Source: Brevundimonas sp.
GTDB lineage: Bacteria > Pseudomonadota > Alphaproteobacteria > Caulobacterales > Caulobacteraceae
NCBI RefSeq assembly: GCF_029946145.1
Contig: NZ_JAQSDY010000032.1
Location: 35,480 to 99,479 of the forward strand
Direction: 5' to 3'
DNA length: 64,000 bases
The translations under genes were made by a program, and so were the position numbers. Under the pieces are notes generated by a model. That model had not been told where the DNA came from and did no database searches. It saw nothing but the letters and a program-made list of their open reading frames with translations. Shown piece by piece: positions 1 to 7,887 of this stretch; position 1 is the stretch's first letter; every line of letters starts with the position of its first letter.

Positions 1-386
1 ACGAAGGCCCGGATGCCGTGGACCACGCCCATGACATGGATATTGTGGCCCCACTCCCAGTCCTTGAGCGCCAAGGTCCAGATGGGCTCCCGGAAATCGC
101 CCAGGCCGACGCCTGCGTTGTTGAACAACAGGTGGACCGCTCCGTGACGCGCGTAGACCTGATCAGCCAGGGCCTCGACCGAGTCCTGCTTCATCACGTC
201 GGCCACGACACCGACGATGTCGCCTCCCTCGGCGCCCAGGGCGGCCACGGTCGCTTCCAGGGCTTCGGCGTTGATGTCGCTGAGCACCACCTTGGCGCCG
301 CGCTCGACGAGAGCCTCGCCCAAGGCGCGCCCCACGCCGCTGGCGCCGCCCGTGACGACGGCGACCTTTCCCGTCAGATCACGCAT
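1..386 (-). CDS. Short-chain dehydrogenase/reductase, 3' part beyond the window
   Basis: Reading leftward from ATG at 386 gives a classical SDR N-terminus: MRDLTGKVAVVTG, the glycine-rich NAD(P) loop GGASGVGRALG, an acidic residue after beta-2 (LSDIN) suggesting NAD preference, and NNAGVG near residue 95. The catalytic Tyr-Lys and the C-terminus lie outside the window, so the substrate cannot be judged. Its start overlaps the stop of the acetoacetate-decarboxylase-like gene by 8 bases, so the two are probably co-translated. It is the third gene of a leftward amidohydrolase-ADC-SDR set. The SDR call is firm; a role in steroid or other alicyclic catabolism is inferred from position only. Confidence 0.85.
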   Translation of the reverse strand, partial: MRDLTGKVAVVTGGASGVGRALGEALVERGAKVVLSDINAEALEATVAALGAEGGDIVGVVADVMKQDSVEALADQVYARHGAVHLLFNNAGVGLGDFREPIWTLALKDWEWGHNIHVMGVVHGIRAF

Positions 387-1215
387 CCTGAAGCACCGCC
401 TCCGAAGCGAGCGCGATCTCGACGCCGCCGGTCGGGTTGTCGTCGTAGCGGCCGAACCAGAAGGGCTGCAGCCATTCGCCCGGCACCTTTTCCAGGATTT
501 CGCCACCGGTGATGCTGCGGCCTTCGGAGTATTCCATCTTCAGCAGTTTGCGCACCGGCACGTCGACCAGCGGATCGGAAGCGGACTCGCGCAGGGTGAC
601 CACGCCGCCGTCGACGACATGGTGCAGGTCCCAGTCGCGGGCCCAGTTCAACTGGGTCAGGAAGACGTCGCCGTCGAAGCCGAAGCCGTTGTCGATGCCC
701 GGCATCGCCTTGTAGCAGAACAGGTTCTCGGTGAATTTCTTGGCGCCCAGGCTCTCGCCGATCCTGCCTTCCAGCTCGACGAAGGCGACGCCGTTGCGGG
801 TGCAGGTGACGTGCAGGCGGTCGCCGTCATTGGTGAATTTGACGTCGGCCAGCTTCTTGGGCTCGCCGAAACGCTCACGGCCGCTGATGACGACGAATTC
901 GCCGCCCATGGGCATGGCGAGGACGTACCAGCCGGTCCTGCCCTTGTAGGTGGCCTCGACGCCGACTGTCATGGCCGCCGACACCACGACGTTGTCGGGC
1001 GTCGGACGCATTTCGACATGGGAGAACTGGATCAGAATCCTGGAGGCGCTGGTCGGCGCCAGCGGCTTGGGCAGCAGGGCCGCCACGATCTCCGGATCGG
1101 TCTCATAGAAGGCGCGCAGCGTCTGCACGGTGTTCTTCAACCCGCCGCCGGAGGCGCGAGCCTCCATCGCAGCCTTCAATTTGGTCACGTCCTGCACGTA
1201 GCGAAGCTTGGCCAA
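379..1215 (-). CDS. Acetoacetate decarboxylase-family protein
   Basis: The 278-residue product has the acetoacetate decarboxylase (ADC, PF06314-type) signature GRERFGEPKK near residue 113-122. In the family this carries the Schiff-base lysine, and both lysines are present here. Upstream PLAPTSASRILIQFSH and downstream FGRYDDNP fit the same fold. Family members decarboxylate beta-keto acids or act as hydratase/aldolase-like enzymes, so acetoacetate is not assured as substrate. The start is read as TTG because it is the first codon of the frame and GGGAG sits 8 bases upstream. It lies between an amidohydrolase (74-base gap) and an SDR (8-base overlap). Its job in this cluster is unknown. Confidence 0.8.
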   Translation of the reverse strand: MAKLRYVQDVTKLKAAMEARASGGGLKNTVQTLRAFYETDPEIVAALLPKPLAPTSASRILIQFSHVEMRPTPDNVVVSAAMTVGVEATYKGRTGWYVLAMPMGGEFVVISGRERFGEPKKLADVKFTNDGDRLHVTCTRNGVAFVELEGRIGESLGAKKFTENLFCYKAMPGIDNGFGFDGDVFLTQLNWARDWDLHHVVDGGVVTLRESASDPLVDVPVRKLLKMEYSEGRSITGGEILEKVPGEWLQPFWFGRYDDNPTGGVEIALASEAVLQDA

Positions 1216-1289
1216 CGTCGTTTCTCCCGGTCGTTTTTTGAGGGTCTGGAGGGGGAGCGGACGTCGAGGCGCCCGATCCCCGCTCGGTG

Positions 1290-2480
1290 TCAGGCGGCGG
1301 CCTTTATAAAGCTGGCCTTCTGCGGGCCGATGCGCGCCGCGATGGCGTTCAGCGCCTTCTCATCCAGGTCGTAGACATCCAGCGCATTGCCCGCGAACAT
1401 CCTGGAGATGTCGGCTTCGGGCAGGCCACCCAGGCTGGCGATCATCTTGGGCAGGGTGTGGGGCCAGGTGCCCTCGGGGTGCGGATAGTCGGTGCCCCAC
1501 AGAACCCGGTCGATGCCGATGTTATAGTAGGACTCGGTGGTCTCTTCGTCCGGCAGGGCCGAGCAGCCGACCCAGATATTGCGCTTGAAATAGTCGCTCG
1601 GCTTCATCGACAGGTTCGAGCGGTGATCGCCCAGCTTGCCGCTGGTGTGCTTGACCGAGGCGCGGACGTCCATCAGCTCGAGCATCCACGGGAACCAGAA
1701 CTCGCCGCCGGCCTCGGTGAAGGTGACCTTCAGGTTCGGGAACTGCTCGAACACGCCGCCGAAGATCAGGGCCGACATCGGCCGGGTCAGGAAGAAGGCG
1801 TATTCCGACAGGTAGATGCCGATCCAGCCAGGCAGCGAAGTGTCATAGGCCGGCGCCGCGCCCGAGTGAAAGTTGACGGGCATGTTGTACTCTTGGAGCA
1901 TCGCCCACATCCGGTGGTATTTCGGATGGTTGTAGAAATCGAAGCCCTCCATCAGGGTGGGCAGGACCACGCCTTTGAGCCCGTTCTCCTTGGCCCAGCG
2001 GATCTCCTTGAGGTTCTGCTCCATGTCGTAGAAGGCCGGGATGATGGCCAGGCCGATGCGGCGCACGGGGTCCATCTGACAGAACTCGGCCATCCAGCGA
2101 TTATGGGCGCGAGCCCCCGCCCACTGCAGGTGCGCGTCCTTGAGAACCGGCCTCAGACCGATGTCGGCGCCGAACGGCGGGGCGTTCCTCTCGGTGATAC
2201 CGTCCGGATACAGAACCTCGGCGGCGACCCCGTCTTCGTCCAGGATGCGGCTGCGGATCGAGGAATCCCAAGCGCCCTCCATGCCCTCGCCGGCGGCGGC
2301 GCGCCATTTGTTGTTGAAGTCGTCAAGCAGGAAATTCTTCTCATGTTGCTCACGCGCCGCGATTTCCTTGGCGATGCGTTCATCGAATTCTTCGCGGTAC
2401 TGTGAATCCAGATACTCCCGATACTTTTCAGGTGGCAATCCGGCATGACCATCGGACGAAATTACAAGATATCGATCCAC
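1290..2480 (-). CDS. Amidohydrolase-superfamily (amidohydrolase 2) protein
   Basis: The 396-residue product belongs to the metal-dependent amidohydrolase 2 group, which includes ACMSD-like decarboxylases and hydrolases. It has VISSDGHAG at the N-terminus in place of the usual HxH, a metal-type histidine in VNFHSGAA, and an active-site aspartate motif WGTDYPHPEGTWP near residue 320. GTG at 2480 is preferred over the TTG at 2492 because GGAG lies 6 bases upstream of it. Homologues of this type, starting with a SSDxHAGLPP-like motif, occur in aliphatic and steroid catabolic clusters, where their reactions are often unassigned. It heads the leftward amidohydrolase-ADC-SDR set. Hydrolysis or decarboxylation of a CoA-free ring fragment is only a guess. 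Confidence 0.8.
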   Translation of the reverse strand: MDRYLVISSDGHAGLPPEKYREYLDSQYREEFDERIAKEIAAREQHEKNFLLDDFNNKWRAAAGEGMEGAWDSSIRSRILDEDGVAAEVLYPDGITERNAPPFGADIGLRPVLKDAHLQWAGARAHNRWMAEFCQMDPVRRIGLAIIPAFYDMEQNLKEIRWAKENGLKGVVLPTLMEGFDFYNHPKYHRMWAMLQEYNMPVNFHSGAAPAYDTSLPGWIGIYLSEYAFFLTRPMSALIFGGVFEQFPNLKVTFTEAGGEFWFPWMLELMDVRASVKHTSGKLGDHRSNLSMKPSDYFKRNIWVGCSALPDEETTESYYNIGIDRVLWGTDYPHPEGTWPHTLPKMIASLGGLPEADISRMFAGNALDVYDLDEKALNAIAARIGPQKASFIKAAA

Positions 2481-2539
2481 AGAACACTCCAACGTTTCAT
2501 TGGCGGATACGAACTGACCTGCTCGTCAGCCAATTCTTA

Positions 2540-2557
2540 AATCGTCATGGAACGATT
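2540..2557. promoter_or_regulatory. Inverted repeat upstream of the amidohydrolase gene (possible operator)
   Basis: AATCGT-CATGGA-ACGATT is a perfect 6-base inverted repeat with a 6-base spacer. It lies 60 bases upstream of the amidohydrolase GTG, in an AT-richer gap that also contains CTGAC-N6-GTCAG. The position suits a regulator-binding site for the leftward operon. No regulator is assigned and the repeat is short enough to arise by chance. Confidence 0.3.
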
Positions 2558-2610
2558 ATTACCCGCCACTCGTCGACAACAAGCGCGTGGACGCAGACGG
2601 TTTATCCGCA

Positions 2611-4014
2611 TCAGGAAACAATCGGCGGGCAGGCCAGACCGGGTTTGCCGCGCCGCAGCGAGGCGTTTTTCCAGGCATAGCGCGCGAGCCCGGCCATGAC
2701 GGCGCAGTTCAGGATGAAGGGCGCCGCAGGTGCGAACTCGTAGAGCAGCACTCCGATGACCGGCGTGACGACGATGGCCGCGCCTGAGACGCTGGAAACC
2801 ATACCCGCCACGCCGCCCTGCTGATCCTCGCGCGCGGCCAGGGAGGCGCCCGCCATAAAGCCCGGGCGACAGAAGCCGAAGCCGAGGGTCAGCACCACAT
2901 AGCCGAGCGTCAGAAGCCAGAAGTCGTGCGCGAAGACGGTGATCAGGTTGCCTGCCAGCGCCAGGAGGGCGCCGGACCGCAACAGTTGGCGCGGTGACAA
3001 CTTCAATAGGGGGATCAGCACCCACTGGCCGACAAGACCGGCAACCGCTCCGGCCGCCATGGCGATGCCGATATAGGCTTGGGATTGGGCCAGCGGCAGC
3101 GCCATCGAATCCATGATGACGAAGCCCAACGTATAGACATTGATGGCTTGGGCGCATCCCGACAGCAGGCCGTACAGTAGATACGGCGCGACGTTCCGGT
3201 CGCTCCACAGCCTGGGCGAAGTCCCGGATCCCTGCCCGTCCCTGGACACGTCCTGCGCCGACCTCATCAGCACCGGCGGCCGGTCGCGCGGGATCACCAC
3301 CGCAACCGCGACCAGAATGCCCCCGGCGATCAGGGCGAAGATGGTCATTGGACCGGCCAGCCCCAGAAAGCCGAACACCAGCAGCGGCGACACGGCCGGT
3401 CCGATGATCGTGCCCATGCCCAGCGCTCCGGCCAGGGCGGACATGGCCGCCGTCCGGTCCTTCTCTGATGTCCGGTCTGCCACATAGGCCTGGCTGGAAG
3501 ACGCCGTCGCCGACCCGAGTAGGCCGAAAATTCCACGAATGACGGCGAAGGCCGCGAACACCGCCAGCGGGGTCAGGAGCGCCTGCAATCCGGCCCACAC
3601 CACCAAGGCGCAGCCGAGCATCGAGAATACAAAGCCGCCCAACCCCAGCATCATCATCGGCTTGCGGCCGCGCACGTCCGAGACCTTTGCCCAATGCGGC
3701 GCGCTGAGGGCCCACAACAGGGCCGACAACGAGAAGATCGCCGCCACCAGATGGTCGGATATGCCGATGGCGCGGCCGATGGCGGGCATGACCGAGATCA
3801 GGCCGGTGTTGCCCACGGCCATGGCCATCGACACCACGAAGATGAGTACAAACACACCGCGGGAAATGGAGGTCTCGGTCGTCCCCGATACGATCCGGCT
3901 GTTGCGTATTCTCTGCAGCAATCTGGCTCCCCCCGGCCGGATCGCGCTGAGACGCGCCGCCTGATGGATGTCTGGGGCGGACAGCGCCGCCATCGTCGAA
4001 AAAATAGAGCGCAC
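2611..4014 (-). CDS. MFS transporter (drug:H+ antiporter-like)
   Basis: This 467-residue hydrophobic protein has about 12 predicted membrane segments. It carries the loop 2-3 MFS signature in the form WAKVSDVRGRKPMM, and the motif-C-like GLLGSATASSSQAYVADRT region follows further on. A ~50-residue polar N-terminus precedes the first helix. The frame opens at GTG 4014; ATG 3993 is an alternative, and neither has a good Shine-Dalgarno. It is divergent from ipdA across 183 bases and upstream of the leftward amidohydrolase set. Position suggests transport of a substrate or product of the cluster, but the MFS family does not reveal the cargo. Confidence 0.85.
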   Translation of the reverse strand: MRSIFSTMAALSAPDIHQAARLSAIRPGGARLLQRIRNSRIVSGTTETSISRGVFVLIFVVSMAMAVGNTGLISVMPAIGRAIGISDHLVAAIFSLSALLWALSAPHWAKVSDVRGRKPMMMLGLGGFVFSMLGCALVVWAGLQALLTPLAVFAAFAVIRGIFGLLGSATASSSQAYVADRTSEKDRTAAMSALAGALGMGTIIGPAVSPLLVFGFLGLAGPMTIFALIAGGILVAVAVVIPRDRPPVLMRSAQDVSRDGQGSGTSPRLWSDRNVAPYLLYGLLSGCAQAINVYTLGFVIMDSMALPLAQSQAYIGIAMAAGAVAGLVGQWVLIPLLKLSPRQLLRSGALLALAGNLITVFAHDFWLLTLGYVVLTLGFGFCRPGFMAGASLAAREDQQGGVAGMVSSVSGAAIVVTPVIGVLLYEFAPAAPFILNCAVMAGLARYAWKNASLRRGKPGLACPPIVS

Positions 4015-4086
4015 CCGCGTCCAACCGATAAGGCGTCGGACACGCCCAGAGTGTTTCGTCAGCAGCCCTATTGCCGATCACGCGGC

Positions 4087-4108
4087 ATTGTCTCCGGAGG
4101 CAAACAAT
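4087..4108. promoter_or_regulatory. Inverted repeat in the MFS/ipdA divergent region (possible operator)
   Basis: ATTGT-N12-ACAAT lies in the 183-base gap between the divergent MFS gene and ipdA, about 90 bases before the ipdA start. The spacer contains the 8-base palindrome CTCCGGAG. The placement suits control of both transcripts. The LysR-type protein encoded at 24489-25463 is a candidate ligand-responsive regulator, but nothing in the sequence ties it to this site. Confidence 0.3.
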
Positions 4109-4197
4109 CCGTTCCTTCGAGGCCCCTTCACCCTCCCCGGTCCGTCTCATAGCGTCGTGACAGGAACCAATCTTCCCTGCTTACGGAGTTTGACCGC

Positions 4198-5070
4198 GTG
4201 CTCGACAAACGGCTGGATCTGGATGGCTTCGTCGCCGGCCTGCGCGACGGAATGACGATCGGAATCGGCGGCTGGGCCACGCGTCGCAAACCCATGGCCC
4301 TCGTGCACGCCATCGCGCGTTCCGACCTAAAGGACCTGACCATTGTCAGTTACGGCGGTCCGGACGTCGGCACCCTGGTGGCGTCAGGGAAGGTGAAGAA
4401 GCTGATCTTCGGCTTTGTGTCCCTGGATCACTTCCCTCTGGACCCGCATTTCCGCGCCGCCCGTCAGGCGGGCGCCCTGGAGATTCTGGAACTGGACGAG
4501 GGTCTGCTGCACTGGGGCCTGCGCGCAGCGGCGATGCGCCTGCCTTTCCTGCCAGCCCGCTTCGGCATGGCCACCGATATCCCCTCGCAAGGACTGAAGA
4601 CGGTTCAGTCCCCCTACGCCGACGGCGAGACCTTGCTGGCCATGCCTGCGATCAGGCTGGACGCAGCGATCATGCACGTGCATCGCGCGGACCAGGCGGG
4701 CAATACGTTGATCTTCAGCCCTGACCCCTTCTTCGACGATCTGATGGCGCGCGCCGCCGACACGGTCTTCGTTTCAGCCGAACAGGTGGTCGGGACCGAG
4801 GGCCTTGACCTGCCCGCCAACTCGCGCTTCCACCCTTTCGAACGTAGCGTCGTCACCGGGGTCATCGAGGCGCCGCTGGGCGCCCACCCGACCGGCGCCA
4901 CGCCCGATTACGGGATCGATATGGCCCATCTGAAAACCTACGTCGGGGCGACTTCACCGGAAGGCTGGGACGCCTATCGCGCCCGCTTCATCGATGTAAC
5001 GCCCGACGCCTACCTCGCGGCAGTCGGCGGGGCAGCCTACGTCCGCGCGCTGCCCGCGCCGGTCTATTGA
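4198..5070 (+). CDS. ipdA: CoA-transferase-like ring-opening hydrolase, alpha subunit (IpdA)
   Basis: The 290-residue product has the class I CoA-transferase alpha fold (GMTIGIGGW near residue 18-26, SYGGPDVGTL). It matches the IpdA branch as I know it (about 290 residues, with LDEGLLHWGLRAAAMRLPFLPAR). E101 in that stretch is near the glutamate reported as catalytic in mycobacterial IpdA. IpdAB is not a transferase. It hydrolytically opens the last steroid ring (ring C) of COCHEA-CoA. The start is GTG at 4198 with GGAG 9 bases upstream. It is the first gene of the rightward operon and is followed after 10 bases by ipdB. Assignment is strengthened by EchA20, IpdC, IpdF and FadA6 homologues in the same operon. 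Confidence 0.85.
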   Translation: MLDKRLDLDGFVAGLRDGMTIGIGGWATRRKPMALVHAIARSDLKDLTIVSYGGPDVGTLVASGKVKKLIFGFVSLDHFPLDPHFRAARQAGALEILELDEGLLHWGLRAAAMRLPFLPARFGMATDIPSQGLKTVQSPYADGETLLAMPAIRLDAAIMHVHRADQAGNTLIFSPDPFFDDLMARAADTVFVSAEQVVGTEGLDLPANSRFHPFERSVVTGVIEAPLGAHPTGATPDYGIDMAHLKTYVGATSPEGWDAYRARFIDVTPDAYLAAVGGAAYVRALPAPVY

Positions 5071-5080
5071 GGTCCGCCGA

Positions 5081-5896
5081 ATGACCCAGACACCCTATAC
5101 CTTGGCCGAACTGTGCATCGCCGCCGCCGCCGACGCCTGGCGCGATGACGGCGAGGTGCTGGCGACCGGCATCACCCTCATGCCGCGTCTGGCCGCGGGC
5201 CTGGCCAAGCTGACCGTCAATCCGGCCCTGATGCTGACCGACGGCGAGAATCATTTCGTTTCGGAACCCGTGCCTGTCGGTCCGCGAAACGGCTACGTCC
5301 CGAAGGTCGAGGGCTGGATGCCTTTCGCCCGCACCTTCGACAATCTGTGGGGCGGCAAGCGTCACGCCATGGTCGTTCCGACCCAGATCGACCGCTTCGG
5401 CCAGACCAACATCTCGGTCATTGGCGACCATGCCAGGCCCAAGGCCGCGCTCTTGGGCGCACGGGGCTATCCCGGCAATTCGATCAGCCACCCGAACAGC
5501 TATTTCGTGCCGACCCACAACCAGCGCGCCTTCGTCAGCGGAGAAGTCGATTTCGTCTGCGGCGCTGGATACAACCCCGCCCGCTGGCCCGACGGCAAGA
5601 AGCCCGGCGGTCTCGATCTGCGCATGGTCGTCACCAACCTCGCCGTGCTGGACTTCAACGGCGCCGAAAAGGCCATGCGGGTGCGCTCGCTGCACCCCGG
5701 CGTCACTTTCCAGGAGGTCCAGGACAACACCGGCTTCGTCCTGGCCCGGCCGGACGGCATCCCCGAAACCGCCCCCCCGACCGCTGAGCAGTTGTCCATC
5801 ATCCGCGACCGGCTGGACCCACACAATCTGCGCGCCACCCTGTTCAGGGACGACCCGGCCGGCGATCGACGGCTGCAACGTTCGGACGCGGCCTGA
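5081..5896 (+). CDS. ipdB: CoA-transferase-like ring-opening hydrolase, beta subunit (IpdB)
   Basis: The 271-residue product is the beta partner of the preceding CoA-transferase-like subunit. It has TLAELCIAAAADAWRDDGEV at the N-terminus, a nucleotide/CoA-fold core (YFVPTHNQRAF, FVCGAGYNPARWP) and a C-terminal GVTFQEVQDNTGF stretch typical of the family. With IpdA it forms the heteromeric hydrolase of cholesterol/cholate ring-C opening. GAGG lies just upstream of the ATG, and the stop of ipdA falls 10 bases before it. The protein is about 20 residues longer than mycobacterial IpdB, mostly at the C-terminus. A plain 3-oxoacid CoA-transferase is the alternative but fits the neighbours less well. 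Confidence 0.83.
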   Translation: MTQTPYTLAELCIAAAADAWRDDGEVLATGITLMPRLAAGLAKLTVNPALMLTDGENHFVSEPVPVGPRNGYVPKVEGWMPFARTFDNLWGGKRHAMVVPTQIDRFGQTNISVIGDHARPKAALLGARGYPGNSISHPNSYFVPTHNQRAFVSGEVDFVCGAGYNPARWPDGKKPGGLDLRMVVTNLAVLDFNGAEKAMRVRSLHPGVTFQEVQDNTGFVLARPDGIPETAPPTAEQLSIIRDRLDPHNLRATLFRDDPAGDRRLQRSDAA

Positions 5897-5898
5897 AC

Positions 5899-6792
5899 AT
5901 GAGCGATCTGGTCCCACCAAAAGACGTCGAGATCGTCTACGAAACCGCGGTTCCGGTCGCCTATGCGGTCGATGGGCCGGTCGCCTGGATCACCATGGAC
6001 CGCACGGCGTTTCACAACGCCCAGAACTCGCAGATGACCTATGCGCTGGACGACGCCTTCCGTCGCGCCGTCGATGACGATGGCGTCAAGGTGATCGTCC
6101 TGCGCGGGGCGGGGAAGCATTTCTCCGCCGGGCACGACATCGGCACCCCCGGCCGCGACCTGCACAGGAGCTTCGAACGCAGGCATCTCGTCTATGATCA
6201 CGTCAACAAACCGGGGGCCGAACTCCTCTACGCCCGCGAGCACGAGGTTTATCTGGGGATGTGCCGCCGCTGGCGCGAGATCCCCAAGCCGACCATCGCC
6301 ATGGTCCAGGGCGCCTGTATCGCGGGCGGCCTGATGCTGGCGTGGGTCTGCGACCTGATCATCGCCTCCGACGACGCCTATTTCCAGGACCCTGTCGTGC
6401 GGATGGGGATCCCGGGCGTGGAGTATTTCGCCCACGCCTTCGAAATGCACCCGCGTATCGCCAAGGAGTTCCTGTTCCTGGGGGAGCGGATGCCAGCCGC
6501 CCGCGCCTATGAGCTGGGCATGGTCAACCGCGTGGTCGCCCGCGACCAGCTGGAGGATCAGACTCGCGCCGTCGCCGAAAAAATCGCCGCGATGCCGCGT
6601 CTCGGCCTGTCCCTGACCAAGCAGGCGGTGAATCACGTCGAGGACCTGCGCGGCAAGCGAACGGCGATGGACGCCGTCTTCCACATGCACCACTTCGCCC
6701 ACGCCCAGAACGATCTGGTCAGCGGCAACAGCCTGGGCGGCCTCGACGGCAAGGCCATGGCGGCCGGCAACAAGCGCGCGGACGAGGGCTGA
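5899..6792 (+). CDS. Enoyl-CoA hydratase/isomerase-family protein
   Basis: The 297-residue crotonase-fold protein has the oxyanion-hole segments GKHFSAGHDI (near residue 74) and QGACIAGGLMLAWVCDLIIAS (near residue 138), and the family C-terminus with SLTKQAVN. A ~30-residue insertion after GHD (RDLHRSFERRHLVYDHVNKPGAE) is longer than in short-chain hydratases and may shape a bulky acyl pocket. It begins 2 bases after the ipdB stop. In the pathway it may hydrate the enoyl-CoA formed from the propionate side chain of 5-OH-HIP-CoA or a later linear intermediate. This is inference, since the second crotonase gene in the operon is the better EchA20 match. Confidence 0.85.
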   Translation: MSDLVPPKDVEIVYETAVPVAYAVDGPVAWITMDRTAFHNAQNSQMTYALDDAFRRAVDDDGVKVIVLRGAGKHFSAGHDIGTPGRDLHRSFERRHLVYDHVNKPGAELLYAREHEVYLGMCRRWREIPKPTIAMVQGACIAGGLMLAWVCDLIIASDDAYFQDPVVRMGIPGVEYFAHAFEMHPRIAKEFLFLGERMPAARAYELGMVNRVVARDQLEDQTRAVAEKIAAMPRLGLSLTKQAVNHVEDLRGKRTAMDAVFHMHHFAHAQNDLVSGNSLGGLDGKAMAAGNKRADEG

Positions 6793-6794
6793 CC

Positions 6795-7874
6795 ATGGCC
6801 GACGCCCTCTCCACTGAACTGACCGCCCGACTGGGCTGTCGCTATCCCATCATCCAGACCGCCATGGGATGGATCGCCACCCCCGAACTGGTCGCCGCCA
6901 CCAGCGAGGCCGGCGCCTTCGGCTTCCTCGGCGCAGCGGTGATGCGCCCGGCCGAACTGCGTCAAGCCATCGCCCGGCTGAAGGGGCTGACCAGCAAGCC
7001 GTTCGGCGTGAATTTCCACATGTTCCAGCCGGGCGCGGAAGAAATCGTCGAGATCATCCTGGCCGAGCGCGCCCAAGTCCGCGCCGTCAGCTTCGGGCGC
7101 GGCCCCGACAAGGCGGTCATCGCCCGCTTTCGCGACGCGGGCATCGTCTGCATCCCCACCGTCGGCGCGCTGAAACATGCCCTCAAGATGGTCGAACTGG
7201 GCTGCGACATGATCACGGTCCAGGGCGGGGAAGGCGGCGGCCACACCGGCTCGGTCGCCACCACCGTCCTGCTGCCACAGATACTGGACTCGGTGAGGAC
7301 GCCCGTCGTGGCGGCGGGCGGCTTCAGCGACGGGCGCGGACTGGCCGCCGCCCTGGCCTATGGCGCTGCCGGCATCGCCATGGGCACCCGCTTCTTGATG
7401 ACGGCCGAAAGCCCCGTCCCCGACGCGACCAAGGCCCACTATCTGAAGGCCGGTCCCGACGACATCCTCGTCTCCACCAAGGTCGACGGCCTCCCCCAAC
7501 GGATGATCCGGAATCGGCGTCTGGCCCGGATCGAGAGCGCCGGTCCCCTCTCCATGTGGCTGCGCGCATTCGAAAGCGCCCTGATGATGAAGCGGGCGAC
7601 CGACGCCTCGACGTCCGAGCTTCTGGCCGCCGCGCGCGCCATGACCAGCCACGGCGGCCTGACCCTGGCCCAGGCCATGATGGCCGCCAGCGCCCCCATG
7701 CTGATCCAGCGCGCGGTCGTCGAAGGCCAGCCCGACGATGGGCTGATGGCCACCGGCCAGGTGGCGGCCCGCCTCGGCGACCTGCCGCCCTGCCGCGACC
7801 TGATCGAACAGATTGTCACCCAGGCCCGCGCGCGGCTGGAGGCTGTGTCCAGCCCGCTCGCGACCGCGGCCTGA
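6795..7874 (+). CDS. ipdC: Nitronate-monooxygenase-fold flavoenzyme, IpdC-like
   Basis: The 359-residue TIM-barrel protein has the NMO/2-nitropropane dioxygenase hallmarks: PIIQTAMGWIA at the N-terminus, VQGGEGGGHTG near residue 145 and VVAAGGFSDGRGLAAALAYGAAGIAMGTRFL (FMN phosphate site). These segments agree closely with IpdC of steroid-degrading actinobacteria, which is not a nitronate oxidase. IpdC is an FMN-dependent dehydrogenase of the 5-hydroxy-indene-carboxyl-CoA intermediate before ring opening. It starts 2 bases after the preceding stop, with GAGGG upstream. Co-location with ipdF and echA20 makes true nitronate monooxygenase activity unlikely. Confidence 0.82.
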   Translation: MADALSTELTARLGCRYPIIQTAMGWIATPELVAATSEAGAFGFLGAAVMRPAELRQAIARLKGLTSKPFGVNFHMFQPGAEEIVEIILAERAQVRAVSFGRGPDKAVIARFRDAGIVCIPTVGALKHALKMVELGCDMITVQGGEGGGHTGSVATTVLLPQILDSVRTPVVAAGGFSDGRGLAAALAYGAAGIAMGTRFLMTAESPVPDATKAHYLKAGPDDILVSTKVDGLPQRMIRNRRLARIESAGPLSMWLRAFESALMMKRATDASTSELLAAARAMTSHGGLTLAQAMMAASAPMLIQRAVVEGQPDDGLMATGQVAARLGDLPPCRDLIEQIVTQARARLEAVSSPLATAA

Positions 7875-7887
7875 CAGGGAACCCCCA

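Noticed and set aside
2537-4150. A 537-residue minus-strand ORF overlapping the MFS gene
   Set aside because: It is Arg/Gly-rich frame noise; the overlapping 467-residue frame has clear membrane helices and MFS motifs.
4198-5896. 3-oxoacid CoA-transferase subunits A and B
   Set aside because: Neighbouring echA20, ipdC, ipdF and fadA6 homologues and the IpdA-type LDEGLLHWGLRAAA segment favour the ring-opening hydrolase IpdAB.
6795-7874. Annotating the TIM-barrel flavoenzyme simply as nitronate monooxygenase
   Set aside because: The motifs fit the fold, but the operon context and block matches point to IpdC, which acts as a dehydrogenase in steroid ring breakdown.
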